Shown here in pieces: positions 22,918 through 34,892 of a stretch of 64,000 bases of DNA (positions are counted from its first letter, which is position 1; every line of letters starts with the position of its first letter). The notes under the pieces are model-generated. The model was given only the letters and a program-made list of their open reading frames with translations, ran no database searches and was not told the origin of the DNA. Location: NCBI GenBank assembly GCA_009363875.1, contig CM018681.1:39325510-39389509 (forward strand). Direction: 5' to 3'. The translations under genes and the position numbers were made by a program. The DNA comes from Mikania micrantha. Its lineage: Eukaryota > Streptophyta > Magnoliopsida > Asterales > Asteraceae.

Positions 22918-24654
22918 ACCTGTCACACCCCCTGCGTCGCGTGCGGAATCCACGGTGCGGTGACGTATGAATAGTTGAATCATGCACAAGTATTGATTAA
23001 GAACAACCACAATGGATTACTAAGTTGCATAATATTTAGACAGTTGTTTAGTTACAGACAATTTATCTACCAAAAGAAAGACAACTACAGACCCAAAATA
23101 TAGTTTACAAAATAAGACTTCAAACAAGACAATTAAACAATTAGGATTTAGTGTGTTTCTAATCCATCCTAGCATGTTTCTTGTTCTATCTTAAGCGGTC
23201 TCCTTAGTTGTCCTTAAAATGCCTTACACCTGATTACCTGAAACACGTGAAAAGTAACTGTCAACTACAGAAGTAGTTGGTGAGAACAATAGGTTTAACA
23301 TTTGAAACATGAACTTGTAATATAAGGCATATGTTTAAAGCAATAAATGAATTACATGGATGAGCTGCAACCCAAACTAACATCAAGTATGTAAAATGAG
23401 AGTAAACAGTCCAAAGACTGTTTGCACGAAAACCAACTTATAATCAAGTCCCAAACTACGTTTGGAGTCAGAAAATAAGTCAGCAACAATGATAAAACCA
23501 TACGTAACCGAAATCTGCAGTTAGTTTATAAAACAAATTTAAAAGCTAACTCCAGAAATCGGCCTGCTCAAATGTGTCCGCTTTCCCTTGTTGTGATCAC
23601 CCAGTACTAACGCTAATGAATACGAAACTTGATGGGTTTATAAGTTTGTTTACAACAGTGGACACCATGTTTTTAATCTTTGCTTTAAAAGAAAACAGTG
23701 ATTTAATGCCTTGTTTGATAACATGATTCGAAAACCTTGTTTGAGTACCATGAAATGAATCCTCTGTTTGGATACCATGAAATGAATCTTTGTTTGAACA
23801 TCTTCGCGAAAACCATTGATTTTGTACAGAGGATAGTGTCCTTGCATAATAACAAGGTTTATAAAAGATTATTTTTGAAAACACAAGTTTATAGTCAAAG
23901 AGTTTATAAGTCACATTATTTAAAAGTGTATGTCATTTATAAAACCATTTGAGTAAAAACAGATATAAATAGTTTAATGAACTTTTCTAAAACCTTTTTA
24001 GTAGAAAATGTTAAACAGTTGATAAAACCATTATAAACGGTTGCTAATTCCTTTGAAAACAATTGAGAAATCCCTTGGATTTCTAGAGTGAACCTGTAAT
24101 GTTTATAAAGTAACATAAACATGTATCATGTAATATGATTGAAGTAAGAGTATTTGATCACGTGTTCCACCCCAAAACAGTTGTAAAACAGTAAAAAGAG
24201 GGGCTAATGTTCTCACCTGTCTGCAGTAGACTCTGAACTATAACAAATAGCAAGTAGCAAACAGGACTTCTAACTGGTTCCTATATCATTGTAATCATAC
24301 ATAAGATATAAGATTTATAATTGTATAGACCTTGATTCATTGATTGACTTGTGTTATCATGATTTGTGATTAACATCTTGAATAACTTGTTCTCATGTTT
24401 GAAAACGTTGTATGAACTTGAAAGTCATGATTAAGTCACTTGATTGAGAATTGTTTCATGTAAAAGAGATGTCATATTCTCTTATGCATCACTCATATGC
24501 ATAAAAAAACAAATGTTGATGATGTTTGATGACAATTACTTAATAAGCAAAATGTGTAGATATGTTGAAGAGTTTTAGACCCCTTGTGACTTTGAATTGA
24601 TCTCATTATCAATTTAGGTTAAACTTAACCCAACCAAGATCAATTCATGAATAC

Positions 24655-25420
24655 TTTGCATTGTGGGCCACACTATGGGCGAAAAGCAATTGTTATTGAG
24701 CCAAGTATGTGAGTGTAGGCCAAAGTTCCAAACGAGACCCAATGTTGGTTCATGATTGGGCCAAAATGGATATCGTGGGCCAAATAGATAAATTGTCGGG
24801 CCGCGAGTCCTATTGGGCTTGCTCTGATTATGTAGACCAATGATAACTAATCAATTGAGCCCATTAGAATCGTAATGGGCCAGATGAAATTGGATTGGGC
24901 CGAAATGGGTGTGAGATGCCAAAGGTCCCAGCGAACCTATTTAAAGGTTCGGCCATCATATCCCTAAGGTTCGGTTCTTAAGGGTTGACAGGCAAGGTTC
25001 GCCGAAACTTGCATCAGAAGGGTTCGGCTTGATGATGAAAGGTTCGTGGTCATGAGGTCTTAGCATGGTTCGGCTGGGTTGGATGTTAACAGAAAGATTC
25101 GTGAATGATGCATGGGGTTCGGCTGCATGGCTAAGGGTTCATCAACATGCAAGGGTTCGGCAGTCCTCAAGGGTTCGCCATGATCATAGAAGGTTCGTCT
25201 ACTGGTTTGCAGCAAGTCTAGGTTCGCGCATAGTGAGGAGGGTTCGTGAGGTGATCAGACATGCAAGGTTCGTTGCTATGGATTAGGTTCGGGAGATCAT
25301 GGGTTTGTGGCTCCATTAGGGTTCGGCTGATGATTGATAGGCTCGTTCACAGGAAAGGTTCGCCTATAGCCCAATGGTTCGGCCACCTTAACAGGTTCGG
25401 CCGAGGCTACGCCAATGAAC
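24655..25420 (-). repeat. CGAACC and GGCCCA hexamer arrays in the element C LTR
   Basis: At least 15 GGTTCG words on the plus strand between about 24940 and 25400, spaced 15 to 40 bp, often GGTTCGGC or GGTTCGTG. Adjoining on the left are about ten GGGCC words, mostly TGGGCC. The order relative to the TATA box is the same as in the solo LTR at 8087. Confidence 0.85.
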
Positions 25421-25818
25421 CCTGTGCCGGCATCATCACCACCATCGAACCACCAGCTCCAGACCACGATCTAAGTCATTCTATCCTCGAGAAAGGTTGC
25501 TACATGTGCGAGACTCGAAGGATGGTGCGAGAAAACCGGTTTTGTGTGTGTTTAACATAACCCACGAACAAAACCCACTTTTCAGAATTTTCTATCAATC
25601 ATACCTCATTTTTGGCAGGTGAAAACTTCCGATCCGTTGTACTTTCTTGTAGTACTCGTTGAGAGCTTCGCGTAGACACCGAGAACACTCAAATCTGTGG
25701 TGAAACGAAGAAGTTATGTGTGTTTGATGCTCGGTTTTTCTAGAGAGAGGGTTGACGAATTTTGTAGAGAGAGAAAGGGTTGGCTGAAATTAAATGAAGG
25801 AAATGGCCTTCTTTAAGG

Positions 25819-25826
25819 CTTTTATA
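25819..25826 (-). promoter_or_regulatory. TATA box of the element C 5' LTR
   Basis: Minus strand TATAAAAG, followed by CC and a CTCTCTCTC stretch near 25740-25790. Confidence 0.75.
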
Positions 25827-26488
25827 GACCGCGCGGTATTCGGGTCCGTTTCGGTCGCTCGGTTCGCGTTTTCGTCGCGTAACGCGTATTTGACGAGATT
25901 TAAAATAAAGGATTAATATTCTCATCATTTTGATGAGTTTCAAAATTGTAAAAATGTAAAATAATATATATTTAATTATTTTTACTCTTCATGTGTTGAC
26001 GGATCGTTAAACAGATACAATTACGTGTATACCCGCAATCACGTACGTTTTCCGATCGTATTAAATGTTAAGGCGTTTAATCATAATTATAAGTTCAACA
26101 TTCGTATTATTATGGATCGTCACCCATAACTCTACTCAGTCTCGCTTACGTATTACGATTCTTGTTAAATTAATTGTCATAATATTCGTCTCAACACTAC
26201 GCAACACTATCCCATTACACCGAACGCAGTATATGTATAGGGCATACCCCAGATTCCAGCTACCTGCGGTACCTGACGCCGTCCCACCACTGTTTCGATA
26301 TAATACGATACTGTTCTTGCCTAGTGAACTCGACTGTAAATAAATAATACATACTTGTTCCTAGATAATAAAGATCCTAACACACAAGCACATTATGAAC
26401 ACATGAATCACATTAACTGATTTGATATGAAAACATATTTGTTCTAACACTGTTTACGACTACCATGACTAAATGTACAGATGTTACA

Positions 26489-29245
26489 CCCGGCCACCGT
26501 CCAACCACATACTGGACTGCTTAGCATATTGTTGTTAATGATAATTAAGCGTTTCACTCCATTCACCTTCAATTTAGATTTTGATTTCCACAAATAGATT
26601 CACCTTTGATCTCTTGAGTTCACCATGTATTCATGATTACCCAAAAGCATTTGTAGAAATATAATATTATATGAGTAATTAAATAAATAACTAAACATTT
26701 AAATACAACTAAGACATGATGATTGGGCCTTATTTGACTCAATCAATTAGACTTAGTTGTTGGTGGTTGTCCAAGTTGTACCCTCTCACACGTGGCCCAT
26801 ATCAGGCATGACTCACAAGGAGTCTACTTGTGTGTGCCGGGACTTTCATGATGCCCATATCAGCTTGACCCACTGGTCTACTGTACATGCCGGGACTTTA
26901 AGGATATCCTTTGATTCTTGATCTTCTTTGATACTCCTGATTTTGATTTGTTTAATAGTTTCCGTTATTGCCCATATAGCTTGACTACAAGAGTCTACTA
27001 TTTATGCCGGGACTTTTCGTGTGTTACACGTGGTCTTGATTTACATACAACTGACATCCACCTTAAATTAAACAATTAATGATTTCATTAGATCTTAATG
27101 ATTTCATTATTTCCATGATTCACTTGATTCTCTTGATTCTGATCTTTTGACTTCCATGATTCCACAATGATTATAGATTCTTGATTAGGATCCTTAGTTT
27201 ACTGATCACACACTGGATTAGATTCCATTGCATTTGATCTTTAGCTTAGCTCTTTTGATTTCACTTTGAATTTAGATTCTTAAACTTGAACTTGATGGAC
27301 TAAGGGTTTGTTAAGAGTTTTAGAATTTAGGTATTACTCATAAGAGTAATTTAATTCACTTGATAGTTCAATCTGTATTACAATTACCTACACAGGAGTC
27401 TAGGAGTATAAAAAACATATATATAAATTATATAATAAGTAAAAGCATTTATGTAAAACAGTTTAAATAAAAAAAGTTTATGCATGCTTCTCAGCCCCGC
27501 GTTTGAAAACAAAAATGTTTAGAAAATGGGCAATGAACTCACCTGTGTTGCTCTGTACTGTACTACCACAAAATGCGCGCTCTTTGTTTGTAGACTATTT
27601 TTCTTCAGTTCCTGAGTTTTTTTAAAAGAATTCGAATACGATAAATATACGTATTAGTCGTCGTATCTAAGGTTTGGTCTATGTATGCAACTAAGTGTCC
27701 TATGTACTAATGTGATTCTAAGATTTAATCTAACTAGTCTAACTTAAATACCCATTTGTAACCCGTATCCCAACAGTTAATCATAACAAGTTCTTTAATT
27801 AACACGTTTCTAATTTAATTCATTTTAAGTTAAATCTTAAGTCAAATTCATTTATTTTAACTCAATATTAATTCAAAATCATCTATTTTAATTTTAATAG
27901 GTTCACAAAACATTTTCCTTTATTAAAATATCATTACTTGAATTAAATTAACATTTAACATATGATGGGCTTAGGTTAGGCCCATTGGGCCCACATCGGC
28001 CCATTATTAGACTTTGGATTTTCAACGATTTTCGATCAAGATCTTTGCATAACTTAACATAGATTATTCAATTAAATCATCTAAGTTAGTTACATATCCC
28101 TTATGAATTTCCTAAGGTTTAGGTGTAAATGATTAATTCAACAATTCAACCTTTAAACTTTTGTTTTGATCCACAAGATTACATAATGATCTTCCCCAAG
28201 TGTTACGCTAATTTAATAGATTCCAATAACTCATGTAGTTTAATTCATTGTTTGTTCAGTGACTCCATGATTATTAGAAGGGAAAACCCTAGTTTTCTCC
28301 AAAGTTGGTTTGCATGAAATCGAATACTCTACATTATTCCCATGCACACACCTATATTCGGTTATTTATCATGCATATATTCATGTGTTTCAAATCCCCA
28401 TTTGAAAGCTTAGGTTCGTAGCCCCATTGCTCGACAAAGGTAATAGGTTCGCTGCCCTTGCAGGTTTCAATCTAAGGTTCGCTAGTTCATGAGAGGAATC
28501 CTAGGTTCGCTGCTCCATGTGGGTTCATGGCTATGCATGAGGGTTCGTGGCAATGGGTTCGTCTACCTTGAGGTTCGGCTGAAGTTCTAGGTCCGGCCAA
28601 CCCAAGGTTCGTCCCCATGCAGTGTTTGGTTATGGGGTTCAGCCAAGGACTAGGGTTCGTGGCTCCCAGGGTTCGCCTGGCCCATGGTTCGGCGGTTCCA
28701 GGTTCGTGGCCATGCGCAGGTTCGTTCGAGGGGGGTTCATCCATGAGAGGTTCGTGGATGGAAGCTTTGGCCAAGGTCCTAGGTTCGCAAGTCCAGAGGT
28801 TCGTGAGCCATGCATGTTCACCCAACTAGGGTTTGGTGCCCTTAGGAGGTTCGGCCATCAGCTTTTTCAGCTCCCGCAGGTTCGGCCCTTCGATTTCCTC
28901 CACGAACCCAGCATCATCCTCTTCATCTTCATCCCTAACCTGTTGCAGGTTAGTACCTGAAGCCTCCTAGTTGCGTGCATGTGATTATCTTAAAGTTTTC
29001 TAGACGCTTAGGTCGGTTACAACAAAAATATGTTAATAGAATCGGGTTTCACACCAAAAACCGAAAATAACCTAGAGATTTAAATCAAAATCAGAGCATG
29101 AAATCTTAGATCCTTCATACTTTCGTGATCTACAGGTTGTAGATCACGAAATTGACACAAAAAACTCGCGATTTCGTGGAGAAATGGATGAGATCTTGTA
29201 GAGAGAAGGTAGAGAGAGAGTTTCTAGAGAGTGGGGGCCGAAACC
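26489..29245 (-). repeat. LTR E, right copy, truncated at both ends
   Basis: Continues LTR E sequence immediately right of the element C 5' LTR. 26489-28212 duplicates 15831-17570 with few changes, including a 26-bp gap near 27121. 28213 onward is unique. The donor-like GT lies at 27541-27542 on the minus strand. A GGTTCG array spans 28410-28905. A CT/GA-rich stretch near 29190-29235 resembles the region after the TATA box in sister LTRs, so the promoter end is missing. At about 29245 it joins the outer part of the element B 3' LTR. Confidence 0.8.
28410..28905 (-). repeat. CGAACC array in LTR E
   Basis: More than 15 GGTTCG words on the plus strand with variable spacers, often GGTTCGTGG or GGTTCGGC. 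Overlapping ORFs on both strands here (28487-28960) come from the array. Confidence 0.8.
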
Positions 29246-29290
29246 CTAACACTAAGAAACCCTAACGAGTGTTTAATATCGATGATGACC
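29246..29290. other. Deletion junction with copied filler DNA
   Basis: The words AACACTAAGAAACCCTAACG occur at the junction near 29248 and again about 50 bp later at the position expected from the 5' LTR (around 50865). The extra copy fits short templated filler added when a break between LTR E and the element B LTR was joined. Confidence 0.55.
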
Positions 29291-30903
29291 CATTCGGCTA
29301 ACACTAAGAAACCCTAACGAGTCCCCTTCGACATCACCTTTTTCCCATCGATCTTGTGATCTCATTTGAGGTTCATTTTGATTGATTTATATTTTAGATT
29401 GCTTGGCTAACTTAACCATAACAGCATCGAGGGATTTGAGCTGAATAAGGATTGTTGATATTATTCCAGGTGTTCCAGATCGTTAATGTGATGTTATCCC
29501 AGCACTCAAGACGTGGTTTCATAAATATCTAATATAGCTTGCTAAGCAAAAACGACCTGAAACGCAGCAGCTCGTTAGGTGGACCAAACCATGAAAAATC
29601 GTGACTTTAATCTTACCTTAGCTTCGATTTAGCTGTTTTATTACAGCTCCTAGTGGTCTCATAGCTCAAAACCAGTTTTAAAAATGAAGAAGATGATGAA
29701 AAGTGACCTTCAGCACCGTAATTTCTCTCTAAGATTCCGGCCAAAATACTTCGAACTAGCTCCGATCCCTTGTACTTCCAGCTTCCTCTCGTTGAGACGG
29801 TCGTTTCGATATATTATTTGCGCGATTTTGTTAAGAAACGAATAAGTTATGGGTGTTTTAATGGTGATTTCTAATGAGATGTGTGGCATCCGAAAATTTT
29901 AGAGAGAGAGTATAATCAGCTGAAATGAAGAAGGAAGAAGAAGAAAAAATGGGGTTTTATACCCCGGGTGTTTACCCGCGTGTTCGGTCTCGTTCAGTGT
30001 CGTTTCGCGTATTTTTACGTACGCGCCATTACGGGTGTGTAGTTAGACAATTGAACACGTAAATTAGGTTTCTTGGATTATTTTGATGAGTTTCGAAATT
30101 ATAAAATGTTAAATATTATATTTTACTTATTTTTACTGTTTCATTCACGATCAGACCATTAAATCTCGTTATTTCGTTACGTAACGTTAATTACGTGTAG
30201 TTTTACTAAAATAGTTTAATAAATTTTTTTTAGGTGGTAATTCATAATAAATATCCTTTTTATTTTATTTTTTTATTATCTTAACGTTCGTAATCGTTTA
30301 TTTTCGCCGTTTCATCAGAAAACGTAACCTACGCGTGTTTTCGTACAAAGCGCTATCTGTACGAATACGATAGTACGTTTCACTTTCTAATTTGGTTTTC
30401 TATTTTTAAGTTGTCATTCAGAACGTTAAACCCATAGATATGTTTGTGTGAATCGTCACCCACGCAAACACTCTGTCAGTTCATCGTTCGTAAACTATAC
30501 TGAACTGTTGTTTGAATTGTACATTCTCAGAGACGGACTCAACTAATCCTTACTGATTTCTCATTTTTATAAATAGTTTCACATTGTTTTCTCACTGATT
30601 TGTCGACCATCTGATTCCTGTTATATGTGGATATCATATCGCAACCGCGCGATTTGTTTTTGTTATTTTTTTTCACCCTTGTTATTTCTCGTGATTTGTT
30701 GTATTTCTGCATTTGAATTTTCATTCAAATACATACAACTGATATATTGTTCTATAGCCATGTTTTCACTCAACTATTTATCAAATAGTCATTTACGCAT
30801 AGTCATACACACATAGTTATCTACACATAGTTATTTACACATTGTAAAGGCGTAAGTACACGTACCGTACGGATTGCCGGACGATCTGGTACTAGTTGTC
30901 ACT
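29268..30903 (-). repeat. Element B 3' LTR, outer segment
   Basis: Aligns with 50836-52328 of the 5' LTR. TATA box at 29955-29961; donor-like AAG/GTAAGA on the minus strand with GT at 29615-29616. The end reads TTGTCACT at 30903, so the terminal TG of the LTR is mutated to AG on the element strand. About 730 bp corresponding to 50109-50835 is missing. Confidence 0.88.
29955..29961 (-). promoter_or_regulatory. TATA box of the element B 3' LTR
   Basis: Minus strand TATAAAA in GGTATAAAACCCC, matching 51422-51428 in the 5' LTR. Confidence 0.65.
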
Positions 30904-31332
30904 GTCTCCCCTTATTAAAGAAAATTCCTTCCCGAAATTTAAGCATCATTGTCGGGCACTGCTTCTTCAAATAGATGGGATACTTTGTCTTCATGTGATC
31001 CTCACGCTCCCAGGTAAATTCTGGCCCGTGCTTGGAATTCCAGCGAACCTTCACGATAGGAATACAACTTTGTTTCAGTTTCTTCACTTCACGATCCATA
31101 ATCTCTACAGGTTCTTCAATTAAATGTAGTTGTTCATCTACTTGTATTTATTCCAAAGGAATGACTAACGATTCATCAGCGAGGCATCTCTTAAGATTCG
31201 ATACATGAAACACATCTTGTACCCCGCTGAGTTCATCAAGAAGTATGAGTCTGTATGCCACAGGACCAATCCGTTGAGTTATCTCGAACGGTCCAACATA
31301 CCTTGGTGCTAACTTGCCCTTAGCCCCAAAAT
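30904..31332 (-). pseudogene. Element B integrase C-terminus and chromodomain
   Basis: Minus strand from 31332: GKLAPRYVGPFEI (GPY/F module), then VFHVSNLKRCLADESL, a stop at about 31148, then QLHLIEEPVEIMDREV and VRWNSKHGPEFTWERED, the chromodomain-like tail that in chromoviruses is thought to steer integration to silent chromatin. The polypurine tract AAGGGGAGAC lies at 30904-30913 next to the LTR. The upstream part resumes at 34893 beyond the solo LTR. Confidence 0.9.
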
Positions 31333-31967
31333 TGTAACATTTGTACATTTAGTCATGGTAGTCGTAAACAGTGTTAGAACAGTGTGTATCTATGTTCAGT
31401 CAATGTGAATCATGTGTTCATTATGTGCTTGTGTGTTAGAATCTTTATTATTTGACAACAAGTATGTATTATTTATTTACAGTCGATTACACTAGGCAAG
31501 AACAGTATCGTGTTATATCGAAATAGTGGTGGGCAGCGAGAGTGAGCCCTATATATATACTGCGTTCGGTGTAACAGGATAGTGTTAGTGCGTAGTGTTA
31601 AGACGAATATTATGACAATTAATTCAAACAAAATCGTAATGCGTAAGCGAGACTGAGTATAGTTATGGGTGACGATCCATAATGGTACGAATGTTGAACT
31701 TATAATTACGAGTGAACGGCTTTAAATAATTAATACGATCGAAAAACGTACGCGATTTCGGGTATACACGTAATTGTGAATCTTTAACGATCTGTCAACG
31801 CACGAAGAGTAAAAATAATTAAATTAATTATTTTATATTTTTACAATTTTGAAACTCATCATTTTAATGAGTTTAATAACTATTTTAATTAAAAGCCGCG
31901 TAAAATACGCGTTACGTTCCGGAAACGCGAACCGAGCGACAGAAACGAACCCGAATACCATACGGGC

Positions 31968-31975
31968 TATAAAAG
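31968..31975 (+). promoter_or_regulatory. TATA box of solo LTR 31333-34887
   Basis: TATAAAAG followed by CC and then a CTCTCTCTAC stretch near 32020-32055. Confidence 0.75.
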
Positions 31976-32364
31976 CCTTGAACAAGGCTATTTTCCTCAT
32001 AAATGCAGCCAACAACCACTTCTCTCTCTACAATTTCCGTCTACCCTCTCTCTAGAAAACCGAGCTTTAAACACGAATAACTCGCTCGTTTCTCAACGGA
32101 ATTCGGTGTTTTGGTGTCTACGCGAAGCTCTCAACGAGTACTACAAGAAAGTACAACAGATCGGAGGTTTTCACCGGCCAAATCAGAGGTATGAGCCAAG
32201 GAAGTTTCGGAAAAATAGGGTTTTCATGAGTGTTTTATTCAAACCCGACTCATAGCCGGTCCTAGCCCTTTCCCCTTCAGTTTCGCAGCCATAGTAACAT
32301 CCCCTGATGATAGATCGACTTAGCTAGTGACCTGGAACAGCTCGAATGCGATGGTGATGGTGCA

Positions 32365-33170
32365 GATGAACAGGTTCGGTGGGGGGACCAACAGAACGAA
32401 CCCATTAGGGTTTCCCGGCCGAACCCATGTGAACATAGGGAACCCCAGCGAATCCTGCCTGGTTCGTTGGGTTACCAGCCGAACCCAGGAGGTCCTCACG
32501 AGCCTGTGCCAAGCCAGCATGCATTCAACGAACCTTTATGATGCCACGAATCTTTTGGATCAGTCGCGAACCATAGCAAACCCTAGGGTTGTAGCCGAAC
32601 CCATCCTGGGTAACGAACCCTTGGGCATCCAGCTTTATTAACCGAACCAATAGGTAACCAACGAACCCACATGAACCCTCCATGCATGCATGCAACGAAC
32701 CATACAATTTGGTCGAATCTTCTGTGAGCATTAGGGGGATGACGAACCCTTCACTTCCTGGCCAACCTTCACGAACCTTGTGGCTTACAGCCGAGCCTTT
32801 TTGGAGGACCATGATCAACGAACCCTTGCTTATCAACTCCTAAGAGCCGAACCTTAGGGAAATGATTGGCTGAACCCTTAAATAGGTTCGCTGGAACCTT
32901 TGGCAGCCCACATTCCTTTCGGCCCAACTAAGTTCCAACCGGCCCAACTCAATGCTACAAGGCCCAATTTCATTTAGTAATCGGCCCATTATGATCCTAA
33001 TTGGTTCAATATTATCGTTGGTGTGATAAGGCCTAAATACATGTGGTTGGACCAACACCACATCCACTTGGCCCAATATCATTTCAATTGGCCCTTGTAA
33101 CCTAAGAGGCCCATGGACCTCTATTTAAGCCTATTATCATAATTATGGGCTTAAGGCCCATAGTGTGGCC
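32365..33170 (+). repeat. CGAACC array then GGCCCA array
   Basis: About twenty CGAACC or CCGAACC words from 32370 to 32900, then around ten GGCCCA words to 33170. Spacers are not conserved between copies. Confidence 0.82.
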
Positions 33171-34892
33171 CACAACTCAAGGGAAATTGTGATTTAATCT
33201 TAATTGACTAAGGTTATAACCTAACTTAATTATGAGATCAAATCACAATCACAAAGACTTAAAAACAATGGAACATCTTTTCATAATACATGTTAATCAA
33301 GGGTTATCAAGTTCACAAACACTTATCATTTTATGCATAAGATTGTGCATAAAAGATACATGACATCTCTTTTCATGAATCATCGATCAATCAAGTGACT
33401 CAAATCATAATTTTCAAGTTTTCACAACAATCATAATCGTGAGATCAAGTATTCAGGTGTTAATCAATTTCAAGAGAACACGAGTCAATCAATGAATCAA
33501 AGTCTATACAACTATAAATCTTATATCTTATGTATGATTACAATGATATAGGAACCAATTAGAAGTCCTGTTTGCTACTTGCTATTTGTTATAGTTCAGA
33601 GTCTACTGCAGACAGGTGAGAACATTAGCCCCTCTTTTACTGTTTTATAACTGTTTTGGGGTGGAACACGTGATCAAACCCGCTATTTACAATCGTATTC
33701 ATCACACAGGATATGTGTATTCTTATAAATATTACAGGATCATTTTACGAATCCAAGGGATTCATCAACTGTTTTAAAGGAATTGTCAATTGTTTTAAAG
33801 GATTTATCAACTATTAAAATCTTTTTATTAAAAAGGTTTTATAAAGACCCTTTGAACTATTTATAACAGATTTACTCAAATGTTTTTATACAGGATAAAC
33901 ACTTTTAAATAATGGATTTTATAAAATCTTTTGTTATAAACCTTGTTATTATACAAGGTCACTATTTCAAGGTATTCAAATCAAGAGGTTCATTTCATGG
34001 TATTCAAATCAAGAGATTCATTTCATGGTATTCAAAACAAAGGATTTAATTCATGGGATTAAATCAAGGTTTTCAATTCATGTTATCAAATAAGGCATTA
34101 ACACGTTTGGTTAAAGTAAGGTTCATAAACATGGTGTCTATTGTTGTAAACAAACTTGTAAACGCATTAAGTATCACATTCATTAGCGTTAGTACTGGGT
34201 GATCACAACAAGGGAAAGCGGACACATTGGTTCTTATCCAGGATGGAGTTAGCTTTTAAATTTGTTTTAAAAGCTAACTGCAGGTCTGGTGTCATTATGG
34301 TTTTCAAAATGGCTGATACATTATCTAACTCCAAACGTGGTTTGGGACTTGATATTATATGTTGGCTTTCGTGCAAACAGTGATTGGACTGTTTACACTC
34401 ATTTTCTTACTTGATGTTAGTTTGGGTTGCAGCTCATCCATGTGAATCACTTATTACTTTAACATACCTATGCCTTATGTCACATATTTATGTTTACAAA
34501 TGTTAAACCTATTGTTCTCACCAACTACTTCTGTAGTTGACAGTTACTTTTCACGTGTTTCAGGTAATCAGGTTTAAGACTTTCTCAGGGACAACTAAGG
34601 AGACCATTCTAAGATAGAACAAGATGAAGAAACATGCTAGGATGGATTAGAAACACACAAAATCCTAATTGTTTAATTGTCTTGTTTGAAGTCTTATTTT
34701 GTAAACTATATTTTGGGTCTGTAGTTGTCATTATTTTGGTAGATAGTTTGTCTGTAACTAAACAACTGTCTAAACATTTTGAAACGTAGTAATCCATTGT
34801 GGTTGTTCTTATTCAATACTTGTGCATGATTCAACTGTTCATACGTCACCGCGCCGTGGATTCCGCACGCGGCGCAAGGGTGTGACAAAAAT

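Larger units (their letters stand above)
17571..26488 (-). mobile_element. Element C: chromovirus-type gypsy element, 3' end deleted
   Basis: Minus-strand order is 5' LTR 22921-26488, primer-binding site 22901-22917, leader, gag-pol 21321 to 17571. The end of integrase, the chromodomain and the 3' LTR are missing; pol joins LTR E at 17570. CCCGG just right of the LTR (26489-26493) is also found in the left E copy at 15831 and is the likely target site. The same LTR family forms the solo LTR at 31333-34887. Confidence 0.88.
22921..26488 (-). repeat. Element C 5' LTR (3.6 kb)
   Basis: From TGTCACACCCCCTGCG at 22921 to GATGTTACA ending 26488. It aligns in reverse orientation with the solo LTR at 31333-34887. 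Minus-strand signals: TATAAAAG at 25819-25826; donor-like GAG/GTATGAT with GT at 25603-25604; CGAACC array (GGTTCG on plus) about 24940-25400; GGCCCA array about 24655-24910; donor-like CAG/GTGAGA with GT at 24215-24216; acceptor-like TGTTTCAG/G with AG at 23238-23239. The ORFs inside (23597-24122, 25065-25560) are chance frames. Confidence 0.9.
31333..34887 (+). mobile_element. Solo LTR (3.6 kb) of the element C family
   Basis: Starts TGTAACATTTGTAC and ends AGGGTGTGACA, flanked by AAAAT at 31328-31332 and 34888-34892. It is homologous throughout to the element C 5' LTR but in the opposite orientation. No internal sequence. Signals: TATA at 31968; donor-like AGAG/GTATGAG with GT at 32189; CGAACC array about 32365-32900; GGCCCA array about 32905-33170; donor-like CAG/GTGAGA with GT at 33616; acceptor-like GTGTTTCAG ending 34563. 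It sits in the integrase C-terminal region of element B. Confidence 0.93.

Noticed and set aside
24940..25400. GGTTCG words as pol III B boxes or tRNA relics
   Set aside because: The B box needs GGTTCGA followed by a fixed spacing to CC; almost all copies here read GGTTCGGC or GGTTCGTG, with no A box or tRNA fold nearby.
28410..28905. CRISPR-like array (short repeats with unique spacers)
   Set aside because: The repeat is only 6 bp, spacing is irregular and the context is a plant LTR.
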